A DNA stretch of 64,000 nt. Source: Arthrobacter sp. QXT-31 (GTDB lineage Bacteria; Actinomycetota; Actinomycetes; Actinomycetales; Micrococcaceae). Each line of letters starts with the position of its first letter. Positions within the stretch are counted from its first letter, which is position 1. The stretch is from the NCBI RefSeq assembly GCF_001969265.1, contig NZ_CP019304.1, positions 4,092,001 through 4,156,000 of the forward strand. Reading direction: 5' to 3'. Shown here piece after piece: positions 18,255 through 26,208 of this stretch. Both the position numbers and the translations under genes were made by a program. The notes beneath the pieces were generated by a model that was not told the origin of the DNA, made no database searches, and worked only from the letters and a program-made list of their open reading frames with translations.

Positions 18255-18901
18255 CGGGCGCCCTGCAACAGGGCAATGGCGTCCTCGTCGCTCAGCTGCT
18301 CAAAGTGCCGGTAAAAAGCTCCCACGGCCCGGAATCTTCCCGGCAGGTGGAGGCAAAGGACAGTGCAGACCCGCGACAATGACTTCTCCGCCTCGATCGA
18401 ACCGACGGGCGCGGCAGCCACCACGGTTGCCGCGCCTGCCATCCGGACAGCCTCGACCGCTGCCCGCATGGTGGCTCCCGTCGCCAGTCCGTCGTCCACG
18501 AGCAGGACCGTCTTGCCGTGGATATCGGGGTGCACCGCCGGATAGCTGTCAGCGCGGCGCATCAGTTCGGTCCGTTCCCGGTCCTCCACCTGGTCAAGCC
18601 ACTCCTGCCGCACGCCGTCGCCAAGAATCCGCTCGACGAGAGGCCTGTTGAGCAGCCGGACGATCCTGCCGCCCGAGTAGGCCAGCGCGCCGTATGCGGT
18701 CTCATCATGCCCGGGGATGCCCAGCTTGCGGACCAGCAGGGCGCCGAACGGCAGGTGCAGGACGTCAGCGGCGGCGACGGCCACGGGGATGCCGCCCCGG
18801 GCCAGGCCCAGCACCACCGTGTCAGGGCGCTCGCGGAATTGCGGCAGGGCGGCCGCCAGCTGCCGTCCGGCGTCTTCCCGGCCTTCAAAAACCATGCCCA
18901 T
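18248..18901 (-). CDS. Phosphoribosyltransferase domain protein
   Basis: A 217-aa type-I PRTase fold protein with the PRPP loop VLLVDDGLATGATMRAAVEAV at about residues 130-150. The N-terminal VLGLARGGIPVA is typical of the stand-alone PRTases often found next to hydrolases or stress genes. The acceptor base is unknown, and such proteins are often misannotated as purine salvage enzymes. A GGAAGAGGAA Shine-Dalgarno precedes the ATG. A second ATG lies two codons in. Confidence 0.8.
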   Translation of the reverse strand: MGMVFEGREDAGRQLAAALPQFRERPDTVVLGLARGGIPVAVAAADVLHLPFGALLVRKLGIPGHDETAYGALAYSGGRIVRLLNRPLVERILGDGVRQEWLDQVEDRERTELMRRADSYPAVHPDIHGKTVLLVDDGLATGATMRAAVEAVRMAGAATVVAAAPVGSIEAEKSLSRVCTVLCLHLPGRFRAVGAFYRHFEQLSDEDAIALLQGARI

Positions 18902-18984
18902 GGGTTCCTCTTCCGGTGTCTCCCCCCAGGATCCAGCCTACGCCCGTCAGCTCCGGCGGGAGCCGGCATATTCCTGCGGCTTCC

Positions 18985-19812
18985 CTAACTGCCGAGGAAC
19001 GAGATGGCCGCCTGCTTGAAGGCGCGGCTGGTGATGGCATTGGTGTGCGTGCGTCCGGGCAGCACCAGCTGCTCGGCCGAAGAGCCGGCGTTCCGTGCCA
19101 GTTCGGCCAGCTGCGGCATGGACGCGGCGCGCTCATCGTTCTCGCCGGCCACCAGCAGCACGGGCATGTGCGGCACGGCCTCGGCGGGATCGTACGGCTC
19201 TCCCTTGATGGCCTCCACCAGGGACAGCAGGGCGAAGATGTTGTTGGTCGGCAGCGCCTGCGCCATGCTGAGGAGCCCGGCCGTGGACGCGTCGGCAATG
19301 GGCGTGCCGTCCGCCAGGTAGCGTTGGGCAGCAATCAGGTCGAAGGCCGCCAGCGGGTCAGCCATGTTCGGTCCGCCCAAGACCAGCCGGTGCACCAGCT
19401 CCGGCTGGGTGGCGCCGAACTCCCAGGCGAGCCGGGAACCGAGGGAATAGCCGATCACGTCCAGCCCGCTGGCGGGGTCATCCTCGCGCAGGGGCCGCGC
19501 TCCGGCGTCGAACGCGATTTGCAGGAGGTCTGCCCGGATCCGGCTGGGCGAGTAGGAGTCCATGTCCTCGGGCGCACCGCTCCGGCCATGGCCGGGAAGA
19601 TCGACGGCGATGACCCGGCGGCCGGCCTCCAGCAGTGCCGGGATCCAGCCCGTATCCTCCCAGTTCAGCTTGCTCGACGCGGAGAAGCCGTGAATGAGGA
19701 GGATGGGGCGGAGCCCGGCGTCGTTCCGGGGTTCGTGCACTTCGACGTATAGCTGCGGGTCGGTGCCCTCGACCGTGTGGGAGTGCTGTTCGCCGGTGTG
19801 TCTGCCGCTCAT
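18985..19812 (-). CDS. Alpha/beta hydrolase
   Basis: A 275-aa alpha/beta-hydrolase fold enzyme. Strand and oxyanion motif LLIHGFSASS, the DLPGHGRSG block, the nucleophile elbow GYSLGS (Ser) and a C-terminal HTNAI histidine are visible. The ATG at 19812 has a GAGG site; a TTG at 19830 is a weaker option. No signal peptide is seen, so it should be cytoplasmic. The substrate is unknown. Confidence 0.82.
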   Translation of the reverse strand: MSGRHTGEQHSHTVEGTDPQLYVEVHEPRNDAGLRPILLIHGFSASSKLNWEDTGWIPALLEAGRRVIAVDLPGHGRSGAPEDMDSYSPSRIRADLLQIAFDAGARPLREDDPASGLDVIGYSLGSRLAWEFGATQPELVHRLVLGGPNMADPLAAFDLIAAQRYLADGTPIADASTAGLLSMAQALPTNNIFALLSLVEAIKGEPYDPAEAVPHMPVLLVAGENDERAASMPQLAELARNAGSSAEQLVLPGRTHTNAITSRAFKQAAISFLGS

Positions 19813-19871
19813 CGCCTCAGTCCTCGTCAAGTCTCAATCCTTGTCAGTACAGGGCTCGCCAGCGCTGCTTC

Positions 19872-19925
19872 TTTGCCGGTCCGCCGTGGATGGGCACCAC
19901 TCTACCTGCCGGCGGACCGGGCAAA
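19872..19925 (-). terminator. Imperfect long hairpin downstream of the amino-acid permease
   Basis: TTTGCCGGTCCGCCG (19872-19886) pairs with 19910-19925 apart from one bulged base, leaving a 23-nt loop. It lies just past the permease stop and could terminate that minus-strand transcript. Confidence 0.5.
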
Positions 19926-19932
19926 TCCACGG

Positions 19933-21315
19933 CTAGCGGCGCCGGGCGCGCCGGCTTGCAGCGATCCGGGCCCCTGCCCAGCAGGCGGCGGCGATGCCGG
20001 CGATCAGCAGGAGGGTGCTGACCAGCTGGATGCGGCTGCTCTCGGCGCTGAAACCCACCGCGAACACCAGCCCAAGCAGCACCAGGCCGAACACCGTGAG
20101 CCCGGGGAAGCCCTTCATCCGCAACGGCAGGGCAGTACCGTCGCGGTCGGCGCGCCGGCGCAGGATCAGCTGGGCCACCAGCGCCGAACCCCAGACCACC
20201 AGGCACGTGGACCCGACGAGCTGGAACAGGGCGGGCAGGATGCGTTCGGGGAAGAGCAGTTCCAGGACTGTGGCGATGAATCCAAAGGCGACCGAGACGC
20301 CGACGGCGATCATGGGCACTCCTGCACCGCTGAGCCGGGACAGGAAACCGGGAGCCTCGCCGCGCTCCGCGAGCGAGAACACCATGCGGGACGCGCCGTA
20401 CAGGTTGGCGTTCAGGGCAGACAGGAGCGCGACGACGGCCACCAGGGTAATTGCCGTGGCGGCACCGGGGATGCGGGCGGAGTCCAGGACGCCGGCAAAC
20501 GGCGAGGACAGTGCCTCCGAGGTGGCCGGAAGGACGGCCGCGATCACGAAGACCGAGCCGATGTAGAAGACGAGGATCCGCCACACAACTGTGCGGATCG
20601 CTTTGGTGACGCTGTGCTCAGGGTCTTCGGTCTCCGCTGCCGCGACGCTGACGATCTCCGTGCCGCCGAAGGCGAATATCACCACGAACAGGGCGGTGGC
20701 GATGCCGCCCAGGCCTGCCGGAGCAAAGTCGCCGGTGATGTTGGCCAGCCCCGGGGATGCCACGTCCGGCAGGAGTCCCAGGAGCAGGGCGGCGCCGATG
20801 GCGAGGAACAGGACAATGGCGGCCACCTTGAGGATGGCAAACCAGAACTCGAACTCGCCGAAGTTCTTCACCCCGGCCAGGTTGATGCCGGTGAACACCA
20901 CCATGAAGACCAGGGAGAGCGCCCACACCGGAATCACGGGCCAGACAGAAAAGAGCAGCCCTGCAGCGCCGAGCGCTTCGGCGGCGATGACCACCACCAG
21001 CTGCAGCCACCAGAGCCAGCCCACCGTTGCCCCGGCGGTCTTGCCCATGGCGCGTTCGGCGTAAACGGAGAAAGCGCCGCTGTTGGGGTTCGCTGCCGCC
21101 ATTTCGCCGAGCGCCCACATGACCAGGATGATGAGCGTGCCGGCCACCAGATAGGAGACCAGGACCGCGGGACCGGCCGCCTGGACGCCGGCCCCGGAGC
21201 CCAGGAAGAGCCCGGCGCCAATGGCGCTGCCCAGGCCCATCATGGTGAGCTGGCGGGGCTTCATGCTGTGGCGGAGCTGTACCGCGGGTCGCTCTGCTGT
21301 GGACTTCATCGTCAT
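19933..21315 (-). CDS. Amino acid permease (APC superfamily)
   Basis: A 460-aa, 12-helix transporter. MGLGSAIGAGLFLGSG in helix 1 and FGGTEIVSVAAAETEDPEHSV after helix 6 identify the AAT-type amino acid permeases (AroP/CycA/GabP relatives). It imports an amino acid by proton symport, but specificity is not readable. The ATG at 21315 follows AAGAAGG. A GGTCC/GGACC dyad sits in its leader. The gene is divergent from the NAD operon. Confidence 0.88.
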   Translation of the reverse strand: MTMKSTAERPAVQLRHSMKPRQLTMMGLGSAIGAGLFLGSGAGVQAAGPAVLVSYLVAGTLIILVMWALGEMAAANPNSGAFSVYAERAMGKTAGATVGWLWWLQLVVVIAAEALGAAGLLFSVWPVIPVWALSLVFMVVFTGINLAGVKNFGEFEFWFAILKVAAIVLFLAIGAALLLGLLPDVASPGLANITGDFAPAGLGGIATALFVVIFAFGGTEIVSVAAAETEDPEHSVTKAIRTVVWRILVFYIGSVFVIAAVLPATSEALSSPFAGVLDSARIPGAATAITLVAVVALLSALNANLYGASRMVFSLAERGEAPGFLSRLSGAGVPMIAVGVSVAFGFIATVLELLFPERILPALFQLVGSTCLVVWGSALVAQLILRRRADRDGTALPLRMKGFPGLTVFGLVLLGLVFAVGFSAESSRIQLVSTLLLIAGIAAACWAGARIAASRRARRR

Positions 21316-21345
21316 GCTGCGTACCTTCTTGGGGTTGGGGAAATG

Positions 21346-21360
21346 GTCCTTTTGGGACCT
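21346..21360. promoter_or_regulatory. Dyad in the permease leader
   Basis: GGTCCTTTTGGGACC is a 15-bp inverted repeat (5-bp arms, 5-bp centre) about 30 bp upstream of the permease start. It could be an operator or an RNA hairpin. No regulator is assigned. Confidence 0.4.
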
Positions 21361-21403
21361 TTCGAATTTACACCCAACTTCCGGCCGCAAAGTCCGCAAC
21401 ATT

Positions 21404-21451
21404 TTGCATCGCGGGCAAGCCGCCGTAGAATCAGTTCAGGTCATTTTGACC
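21404..21451 (+). promoter_or_regulatory. NAD operon promoter and putative NrtR operator
   Basis: A -35 TTGCAT (21404-21409) and -10 TAGAAT (21426-21431) are separated by 16 bp and point at nrtR. The palindrome GGTCATTTTGACC (21439-21451) begins at the predicted transcription start. A bound repressor there would block initiation. Assignment to NrtR rests on position and on known NrtR autoregulation of nad genes. Confidence 0.6.
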
Positions 21452-21508
21452 ATAACTAATTCCGAGCCGGCCGAAGTGCCGGCGATCGCAGCGAAGCGGG
21501 TGATTACC

Positions 21509-22219
21509 GTGTACACCACCTCAGCCAACGTGGCCGAGCGGCAGTCCGCGCCGCCGTCGCTGGCTATCTCCACGGTGATTTTCGCCCTCCGCCCCAGCGA
21601 GTCCTCCGGCCGGCCAACGCTCTGGCTGCCGCTGGTCCGCCGCATCCGGGAACCGTTCAAAGGCCTGTGGGCCCTGCCCGGCGGCCCGCTGACGCACTCC
21701 GAGTCGCTGCAGGACGCCGCCTCACGGAACCTGCGGGAAACCACGGGGCTGGCACCCAGTTACCTCGAACAGCTCTACGCCTTCGGCGGTCTGCACCGCT
21801 CACCCACCCAGCGGGTGGTGTCAATCGTCTACTGGGCGCTGGTCCAGCCCACGGAAGCTGCCCTGGCGGACGAATCCGAGAACGTCCGGTGGTTCCGCGC
21901 CGACAAGCTCGGCAACCTGGCCTTCGACCACAACGCGATTGTGGACTATGCCCTCTGGCGCCTGCGCAACAAGCTGGCCTACGGCTCCATCGCCTACCAC
22001 TTCCTGGGCGAGTACTTCACCCTCGCCCAGGTCCGCGAGGTCTATGAAGCCGTGCTGGACACGCAACTGGACCCCGCCAACTTCCGACGGCAGATCAAGT
22101 CGACGCCGGAAATCGAAGAAACCGGTGAATACCTCCAGGGCGGCAAGCACCGTCCCCCGCGTCTTTACCGATTTACCGGCCGCCCCGGCCTCGACCCAGA
22201 TAACAGGAGCAACCCATGA
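21509..22219 (+). CDS. nrtR: NrtR-type Nudix-related transcriptional regulator
   Basis: A protein of about 236 aa with an N-terminal Nudix fold and a C-terminal winged helix (AYHFLGEYFTLAQVREVYEA, then FRRQIKSTPEIEETGEY) typical of NrtR repressors of NAD synthesis. The Nudix box GGPLTHSESLQDAASRNLRE then TTGL has Asn and Thr where the catalytic REUXEE glutamates belong, so it is probably a ligand sensor (ADP-ribose-like) without hydrolase activity. GTG at 21509 has GGTGAT just upstream; GTGs at 21500 and 21476 are alternatives. It overlaps nadA by 4 nt. Confidence 0.88.
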   Translation: MYTTSANVAERQSAPPSLAISTVIFALRPSESSGRPTLWLPLVRRIREPFKGLWALPGGPLTHSESLQDAASRNLRETTGLAPSYLEQLYAFGGLHRSPTQRVVSIVYWALVQPTEAALADESENVRWFRADKLGNLAFDHNAIVDYALWRLRNKLAYGSIAYHFLGEYFTLAQVREVYEAVLDTQLDPANFRRQIKSTPEIEETGEYLQGGKHRPPRLYRFTGRPGLDPDNRSNP

Positions 22220-23523
22220 GCAGCGTCAACACTGCCATCCAGCTGATCACACGTGAACAGGCCGAGAAGGCCAGTGCAGCCGGCGCCGGCGGCACATGCA
22301 ATTCAGCTCTTGCCCAGGGCCCCTGGGAATACGACCTCGCGGAAGCCCTCGCCGGTGTTCCTGCGTACGGTCCCGGGGCTTCCAGCGCCGACGTCGCGCC
22401 CGCCTCCACGCCGCGCCAGGGGCAGCTTCCCGAGGAGTACAAGCTGGCCAGCGAAGCCGAGCTGGACACCCGGATCCGGGCTGCCAAGGCGGCACTGGGC
22501 GACCGTGCCGTCATCCTGGGCCACTTCTACCAGCGCGACGAGGTTGTCCAGTACGCCGACTTTGTGGGTGACTCCTTCCAGCTGGCCAATGCCGCCCTGA
22601 CCCGGCCCGACGCCGAGGCGATCGTCTTCTGCGGGGTGCACTTCATGGCCGAAACCGCTGACACCCTTTCCAAGCCGGAGCAGGCTGTCATCCTGCCCAA
22701 CCTCGCCGCCGGATGCTCGATGGCGGACATGGCCGACGCCGATTCCGTGGAGGACTGCTGGGAACAGCTTGAGGAGATCTTCGGCACCGAGCCCGACGCC
22801 GAAGGCCGTGTTCCGGTCATCCCTGTCACCTACATGAACTCCTCGGCGGCGCTGAAAGCCTTCTGCGGCCGGAACGGCGGCATCGTCTGCACCTCCTCCA
22901 ACGCCAAGACGGTCCTGGAGTGGGCCTTCCAGCGCGGCCAGCGCGTCCTCTTCTTCCCGGACCAGCACCTCGGCCGGAACACGGCCAAGGCCCTGGGTGT
23001 CCCGCTCGAGCAGATGCCCATGTGGAACCCGCGCAAGGAACTTGGCGGCAACGAGGAACAGGCACTGCTGGACGCCCGCGTCATCCTCTGGCACGGATTC
23101 TGCTCGGTCCACAAGCGCTTCAGCGTTGCCCAGATCGAGAAGGCCCGCGCCGACTTCCCCGGCGTCAACGTGATTGTGCACCCCGAATGCCCCATGGAAG
23201 TGGTGGACGCAGCCGACTCCGCCGGCTCCACGGACTTCATCCAGAAGGCCATCGCGGCAGCCACCGAGCCCACGGTCTTCGCGATTGGTACCGAGATCAA
23301 CATGGTGAACCGGCTGGCGGCCCAGTACCCGCAGCACACCATCTTCTGCCTGGACCCGGTGATCTGCCCCTGCAGCACCATGTATCGGATCCACCCGGGC
23401 TACCTGGCCTGGGTCCTCGAAGAGCTGGTCGCCGGCCGCGTGGTCAACCGCATCACCGTGGACGACGACGTGCAGCAGGATGCCAGGACGGCACTTGAGC
23501 GCATGCTCGCCGCCAAGCCCTGA
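22216..23523 (+). CDS. nadA: Quinolinate synthase
   Basis: Condenses iminoaspartate with dihydroxyacetone phosphate to quinolinate, using a [4Fe-4S] cluster. At 435 aa it has an N-terminal extension of about 80 residues before the core (VILGHFYQRDEVVQYADFVG). Cluster cysteines are expected in FCGVHFMAE, in VCTSSNAKT and in DPVICPCSTMYRI. ATG overlaps the nrtR stop (ATGA). It is the second gene of the NAD operon. Confidence 0.96.
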   Translation: MSSVNTAIQLITREQAEKASAAGAGGTCNSALAQGPWEYDLAEALAGVPAYGPGASSADVAPASTPRQGQLPEEYKLASEAELDTRIRAAKAALGDRAVILGHFYQRDEVVQYADFVGDSFQLANAALTRPDAEAIVFCGVHFMAETADTLSKPEQAVILPNLAAGCSMADMADADSVEDCWEQLEEIFGTEPDAEGRVPVIPVTYMNSSAALKAFCGRNGGIVCTSSNAKTVLEWAFQRGQRVLFFPDQHLGRNTAKALGVPLEQMPMWNPRKELGGNEEQALLDARVILWHGFCSVHKRFSVAQIEKARADFPGVNVIVHPECPMEVVDAADSAGSTDFIQKAIAAATEPTVFAIGTEINMVNRLAAQYPQHTIFCLDPVICPCSTMYRIHPGYLAWVLEELVAGRVVNRITVDDDVQQDARTALERMLAAKP

Positions 23524-23536
23524 TAGGGAGCCCGCA

Positions 23537-25336
23537 ATGACCAGCGATAACGGAACGACCGGCCGCCGGCGGCTCGCCGTCGTCGGCAGCGGCATCGCCG
23601 GCCTCTACGCCGCCCTGCTCGCGGCGGAGGCCGGCGCCGACGTGGTGCTGCTGACCAAGGGCGCGCCCGCGGAGAGCAACACGTACTTCGCGCAGGGCGG
23701 CATTTCCGCCGTCCTCGATGAGCCGTCACCCGGCGACACCGTGGCCGCCCACATCGCCGACACGCTGAAGGCCGGTGCCGGGCACTGCAACCCCGCGGCC
23801 GTCCGCATTCTCTGCACCGAGGCGCGCCGGGACATCGCCGGGCTCGGACGCTTCGGCGTCCGCTTCGACCTTGACGACGACGGCGACCCGGCCTTGGGCC
23901 TGGAGGCCGCCCACTCGGCGCCGCGGATCCTGCACGCCGGCGGCGACGCCACCGGCGCCGGGATCGCCAACGCCCTGATCTGCGCCGTGCTCGCCGCGCA
24001 GGCCACAGGCAGGATCCGGCTGCTGGGCCACGCCACGGTCACCGCCCTCCTGCAGCAGGGCCGGCGGGTCACCGGTGTTGAGTTCCTGCAGGATGGAAGG
24101 GCAGGCAGCCTCCAGGCCGACGCCGTGCTGCTGGCCACCGGCGGGGCAGGACAGCTGTTCGCGCAGACCACGAACCCGTCCGTTGCCACCGCCGACGGAC
24201 TGGCCCTCGCCTGGCGGGCCGGCGCCGCTGTCGCGGACCTCGAGTTCTTCCAGTTCCACCCCACGTGCCTGGTTAGGCTGGATGGGGGAGCAGGGGCTGA
24301 ACACGGACTGGACCCGCTGTTGATCTCCGAGGCCGTCCGCGGCGAGGGTGCCATCCTCGTTGACGCGCACGGCCGCCGCTTCCTGCACGGGTACCACCCG
24401 GACGGTGAACTCGCCCCGCGCGATGTGGTTTCGCGCAGCATCGCCCTGCACCTGGCCGCGCTGGGCGACCCCAACGGCCACGTCTACCTCGACGCCCGGG
24501 ATCTCGAGGAAGCACGTGGAGCAGGCTTCCTGGCCAAGCGCTTCCCGACCCTCACGCAGCGCACCCGCGAAGCCGGCATCGACTGGACCCGGGAGCTGGT
24601 GCCCGTCGCGCCGGCTGCGCACTACTGGATGGGCGGCGTCTCCACCGACCTGCACGGCCGCACCACCGTCCCCGGCCTCTATGCCGCCGGCGAGGTTGCG
24701 TGCACCGGAGTCCAGGGCGCCAACCGGCTCGCCAGCAACTCCTTGCTTGAAGGACTCGTCTTCGGCCGGCGGGCTGTTGAGGCGTTCCTTGGCGAACAGC
24801 GTGAGCCGTCGCAGGACAGCACTACTCCGCGTCCCCACGATCGCCCTAACCTAGCAAGCTCGGCCAGGGAACCCGGATCGCGTGGGCCCACGGCCGCGAG
24901 CGGCCTCCCTTTGACGCACGCTTCCGTAGCACTGTCCCGCGACTTCGCGGTGGACGACGGAAGCGCTGCGCCCTACCCCGAGGAGAGATTGGGAGATGCC
25001 GCGTCCGGGGAGTTTTCCCGCGAGAGCCTGCGGCGGTTGATGACTGCCAAGGCCGGGGTGTTGCGCAGCGGCGACTTGCTGCGGGAGGCCGGAACCACGC
25101 TTGCCGGGTGGTTTGAAGACGTGTGCCCGGAAGTCGCGCCGCTGAGCGCGGACCCGCGGGCCCATGAGGACGCCAACCTGCTGCTCGCCGCGCAGCTGCT
25201 GGTCCACGCGGCGCGGGAGCGAACCGGCTCGCTCGGCGCGCATTACCGGGACGACAGCCTGGCAGAACCCGCAGTTCCGGACACCCTAGACGAAGCATTC
25301 AGAATGAGCCCGAAAGCGAGCCTTGTCCATGACTAG
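23537..25336 (+). CDS. nadB: L-aspartate oxidase, with an in-frame insert
   Basis: An FAD enzyme that oxidises aspartate to iminoaspartate for NadA. The dinucleotide motif VVGSGIAGLYAALLAAEAG is at the N-terminus. Active-site blocks are GGISAVLDEPSPGDTV, EFFQFHPTCL and YAAGEVACTGVQGANRLASNSLLEGLVFG. The helical C-terminal domain resumes at SRESLRRLMTAKAGVLRS. Between VEAFLGEQREP and that point lie about 65 low-complexity residues encoded by a palindrome-rich segment (about 24819-25011). The ATG at 23537 follows GGGAG, giving 599 aa. It overlaps nadC by 8 nt. Confidence 0.95.
   Translation: MTSDNGTTGRRRLAVVGSGIAGLYAALLAAEAGADVVLLTKGAPAESNTYFAQGGISAVLDEPSPGDTVAAHIADTLKAGAGHCNPAAVRILCTEARRDIAGLGRFGVRFDLDDDGDPALGLEAAHSAPRILHAGGDATGAGIANALICAVLAAQATGRIRLLGHATVTALLQQGRRVTGVEFLQDGRAGSLQADAVLLATGGAGQLFAQTTNPSVATADGLALAWRAGAAVADLEFFQFHPTCLVRLDGGAGAEHGLDPLLISEAVRGEGAILVDAHGRRFLHGYHPDGELAPRDVVSRSIALHLAALGDPNGHVYLDARDLEEARGAGFLAKRFPTLTQRTREAGIDWTRELVPVAPAAHYWMGGVSTDLHGRTTVPGLYAAGEVACTGVQGANRLASNSLLEGLVFGRRAVEAFLGEQREPSQDSTTPRPHDRPNLASSAREPGSRGPTAASGLPLTHASVALSRDFAVDDGSAAPYPEERLGDAASGEFSRESLRRLMTAKAGVLRSGDLLREAGTTLAGWFEDVCPEVAPLSADPRAHEDANLLLAAQLLVHAARERTGSLGAHYRDDSLAEPAVPDTLDEAFRMSPKASLVHD
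24819..25011. repeat. Palindrome-rich in-frame insert within nadB
   Basis: Dyads are dense here. CCCACG (24834-24839) pairs with CGTGGG (24881-24886). CGCTTCCGT (24919-24927) pairs with ACGGAAGCG (24957-24965), and nested inside that is CCGCGACTTCGCGG (24937-24950). The encoded peptide is unlike NadB and lies at a domain linker. It resembles a small mobile palindromic element that kept the frame open. Exact borders are uncertain. Confidence 0.55.
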
Positions 25337-26201
25337 CCTGACCCTCCCTGCAGCACCCGTCCGCGAGATCCTGGAGCGGGCCTTCGCAGAGGATGCGCCC
25401 AGCGGCGACATCACCTCGCAGCTGCTGATCCCGGCAGAGGCCCGGGCCACCGCGGTCCTTAACGCCCGCGTCCCGGGAGTCTTCAGCGGAGGCAGCGTGT
25501 TCCGCGACGCGATGCTGATGGTTGACCCGGACACGCAGGTGGAGCTGCTCGTGGCAGACGGCGAGGCATTCGCTGCCGGAACGAAGCTGGCACGGGTCAC
25601 CGGCCGGGCGCGCAGCGTGCTGCTGGCCGAGCGGGTCGGCCTGAACCTGGCTCAGCGGATGAGCGCCATCGCTACCAAGACGGCGGAATTCGTAGCCTTG
25701 GCCGCGGGCACCAAGGCCCGCATCACGGACACCCGCAAAACCACTCCGGGCCTGCGCGTCCTGGAACGGTACGCAGTCCGGTGCGGCGGCGGCGCCAACC
25801 ACCGCTACAGCCTTTCCGACGCCGTGCTGGCCAAGGACAACCACCTCGCCGTCATGACCGGGGGAGACCCCGCACGGCTGACCGAGCTCCTCGCCGGCGC
25901 GAAGGCGCAGCTGGGGCACACCACACACTTCGAGGTGGAGGTGGACAGCGCCGAGCAGATCGAACCCGTCCTGGCGGCCGGCGTGGACACCATCATGCTG
26001 GACAACTTCACCATCGAGGAACTCCGCGCCGGGGTCCGGCAGGTCGCCGGCCGGGCCGTGGTGGAAGCCAGCGGCAACGTCAACCTCCGCACCGTGGCCG
26101 ATATCGCGGCCGCCGGCGTGGACGTCATCTCCGTCGGAGCCCTGACGCACAGCGTCACGGCACTGGACCTCGGCCTGGACGTCGAACTGACAGTGGGGTG
26201 A
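25329..26201 (+). CDS. nadC: Nicotinate-nucleotide pyrophosphorylase (quinolinate PRTase)
   Basis: Converts quinolinate and PRPP to nicotinate mononucleotide. The 290-aa protein has the family blocks EDAPSGDITSQLL, ERVGLNLAQRMSAIAT, DTRKTTPGLRVLERYAVRCG, GGGANHRYSLSDAVLAKDNH, and the C-terminal barrel motifs EVEVDSAEQ and SVGALTHSVTALDLGL. It starts at the ATG at 25329, eight bases inside nadB. Confidence 0.96.
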   Translation: MTSLTLPAAPVREILERAFAEDAPSGDITSQLLIPAEARATAVLNARVPGVFSGGSVFRDAMLMVDPDTQVELLVADGEAFAAGTKLARVTGRARSVLLAERVGLNLAQRMSAIATKTAEFVALAAGTKARITDTRKTTPGLRVLERYAVRCGGGANHRYSLSDAVLAKDNHLAVMTGGDPARLTELLAGAKAQLGHTTHFEVEVDSAEQIEPVLAAGVDTIMLDNFTIEELRAGVRQVAGRAVVEASGNVNLRTVADIAAAGVDVISVGALTHSVTALDLGLDVELTVG

Positions 26202-26208
26202 GCACACC

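Noticed and set aside
19777..21459. 560-codon plus-strand frame opposite the amino-acid permease
   Set aside because: Low-complexity Gln/His/Gly-rich antisense of a membrane protein gene; the permease helices are clear on the other strand.
24819..25011. Frameshift or pseudogene in nadB
   Set aside because: The frame stays open through the insert and the C-terminal domain resumes correctly, so the gene appears intact.
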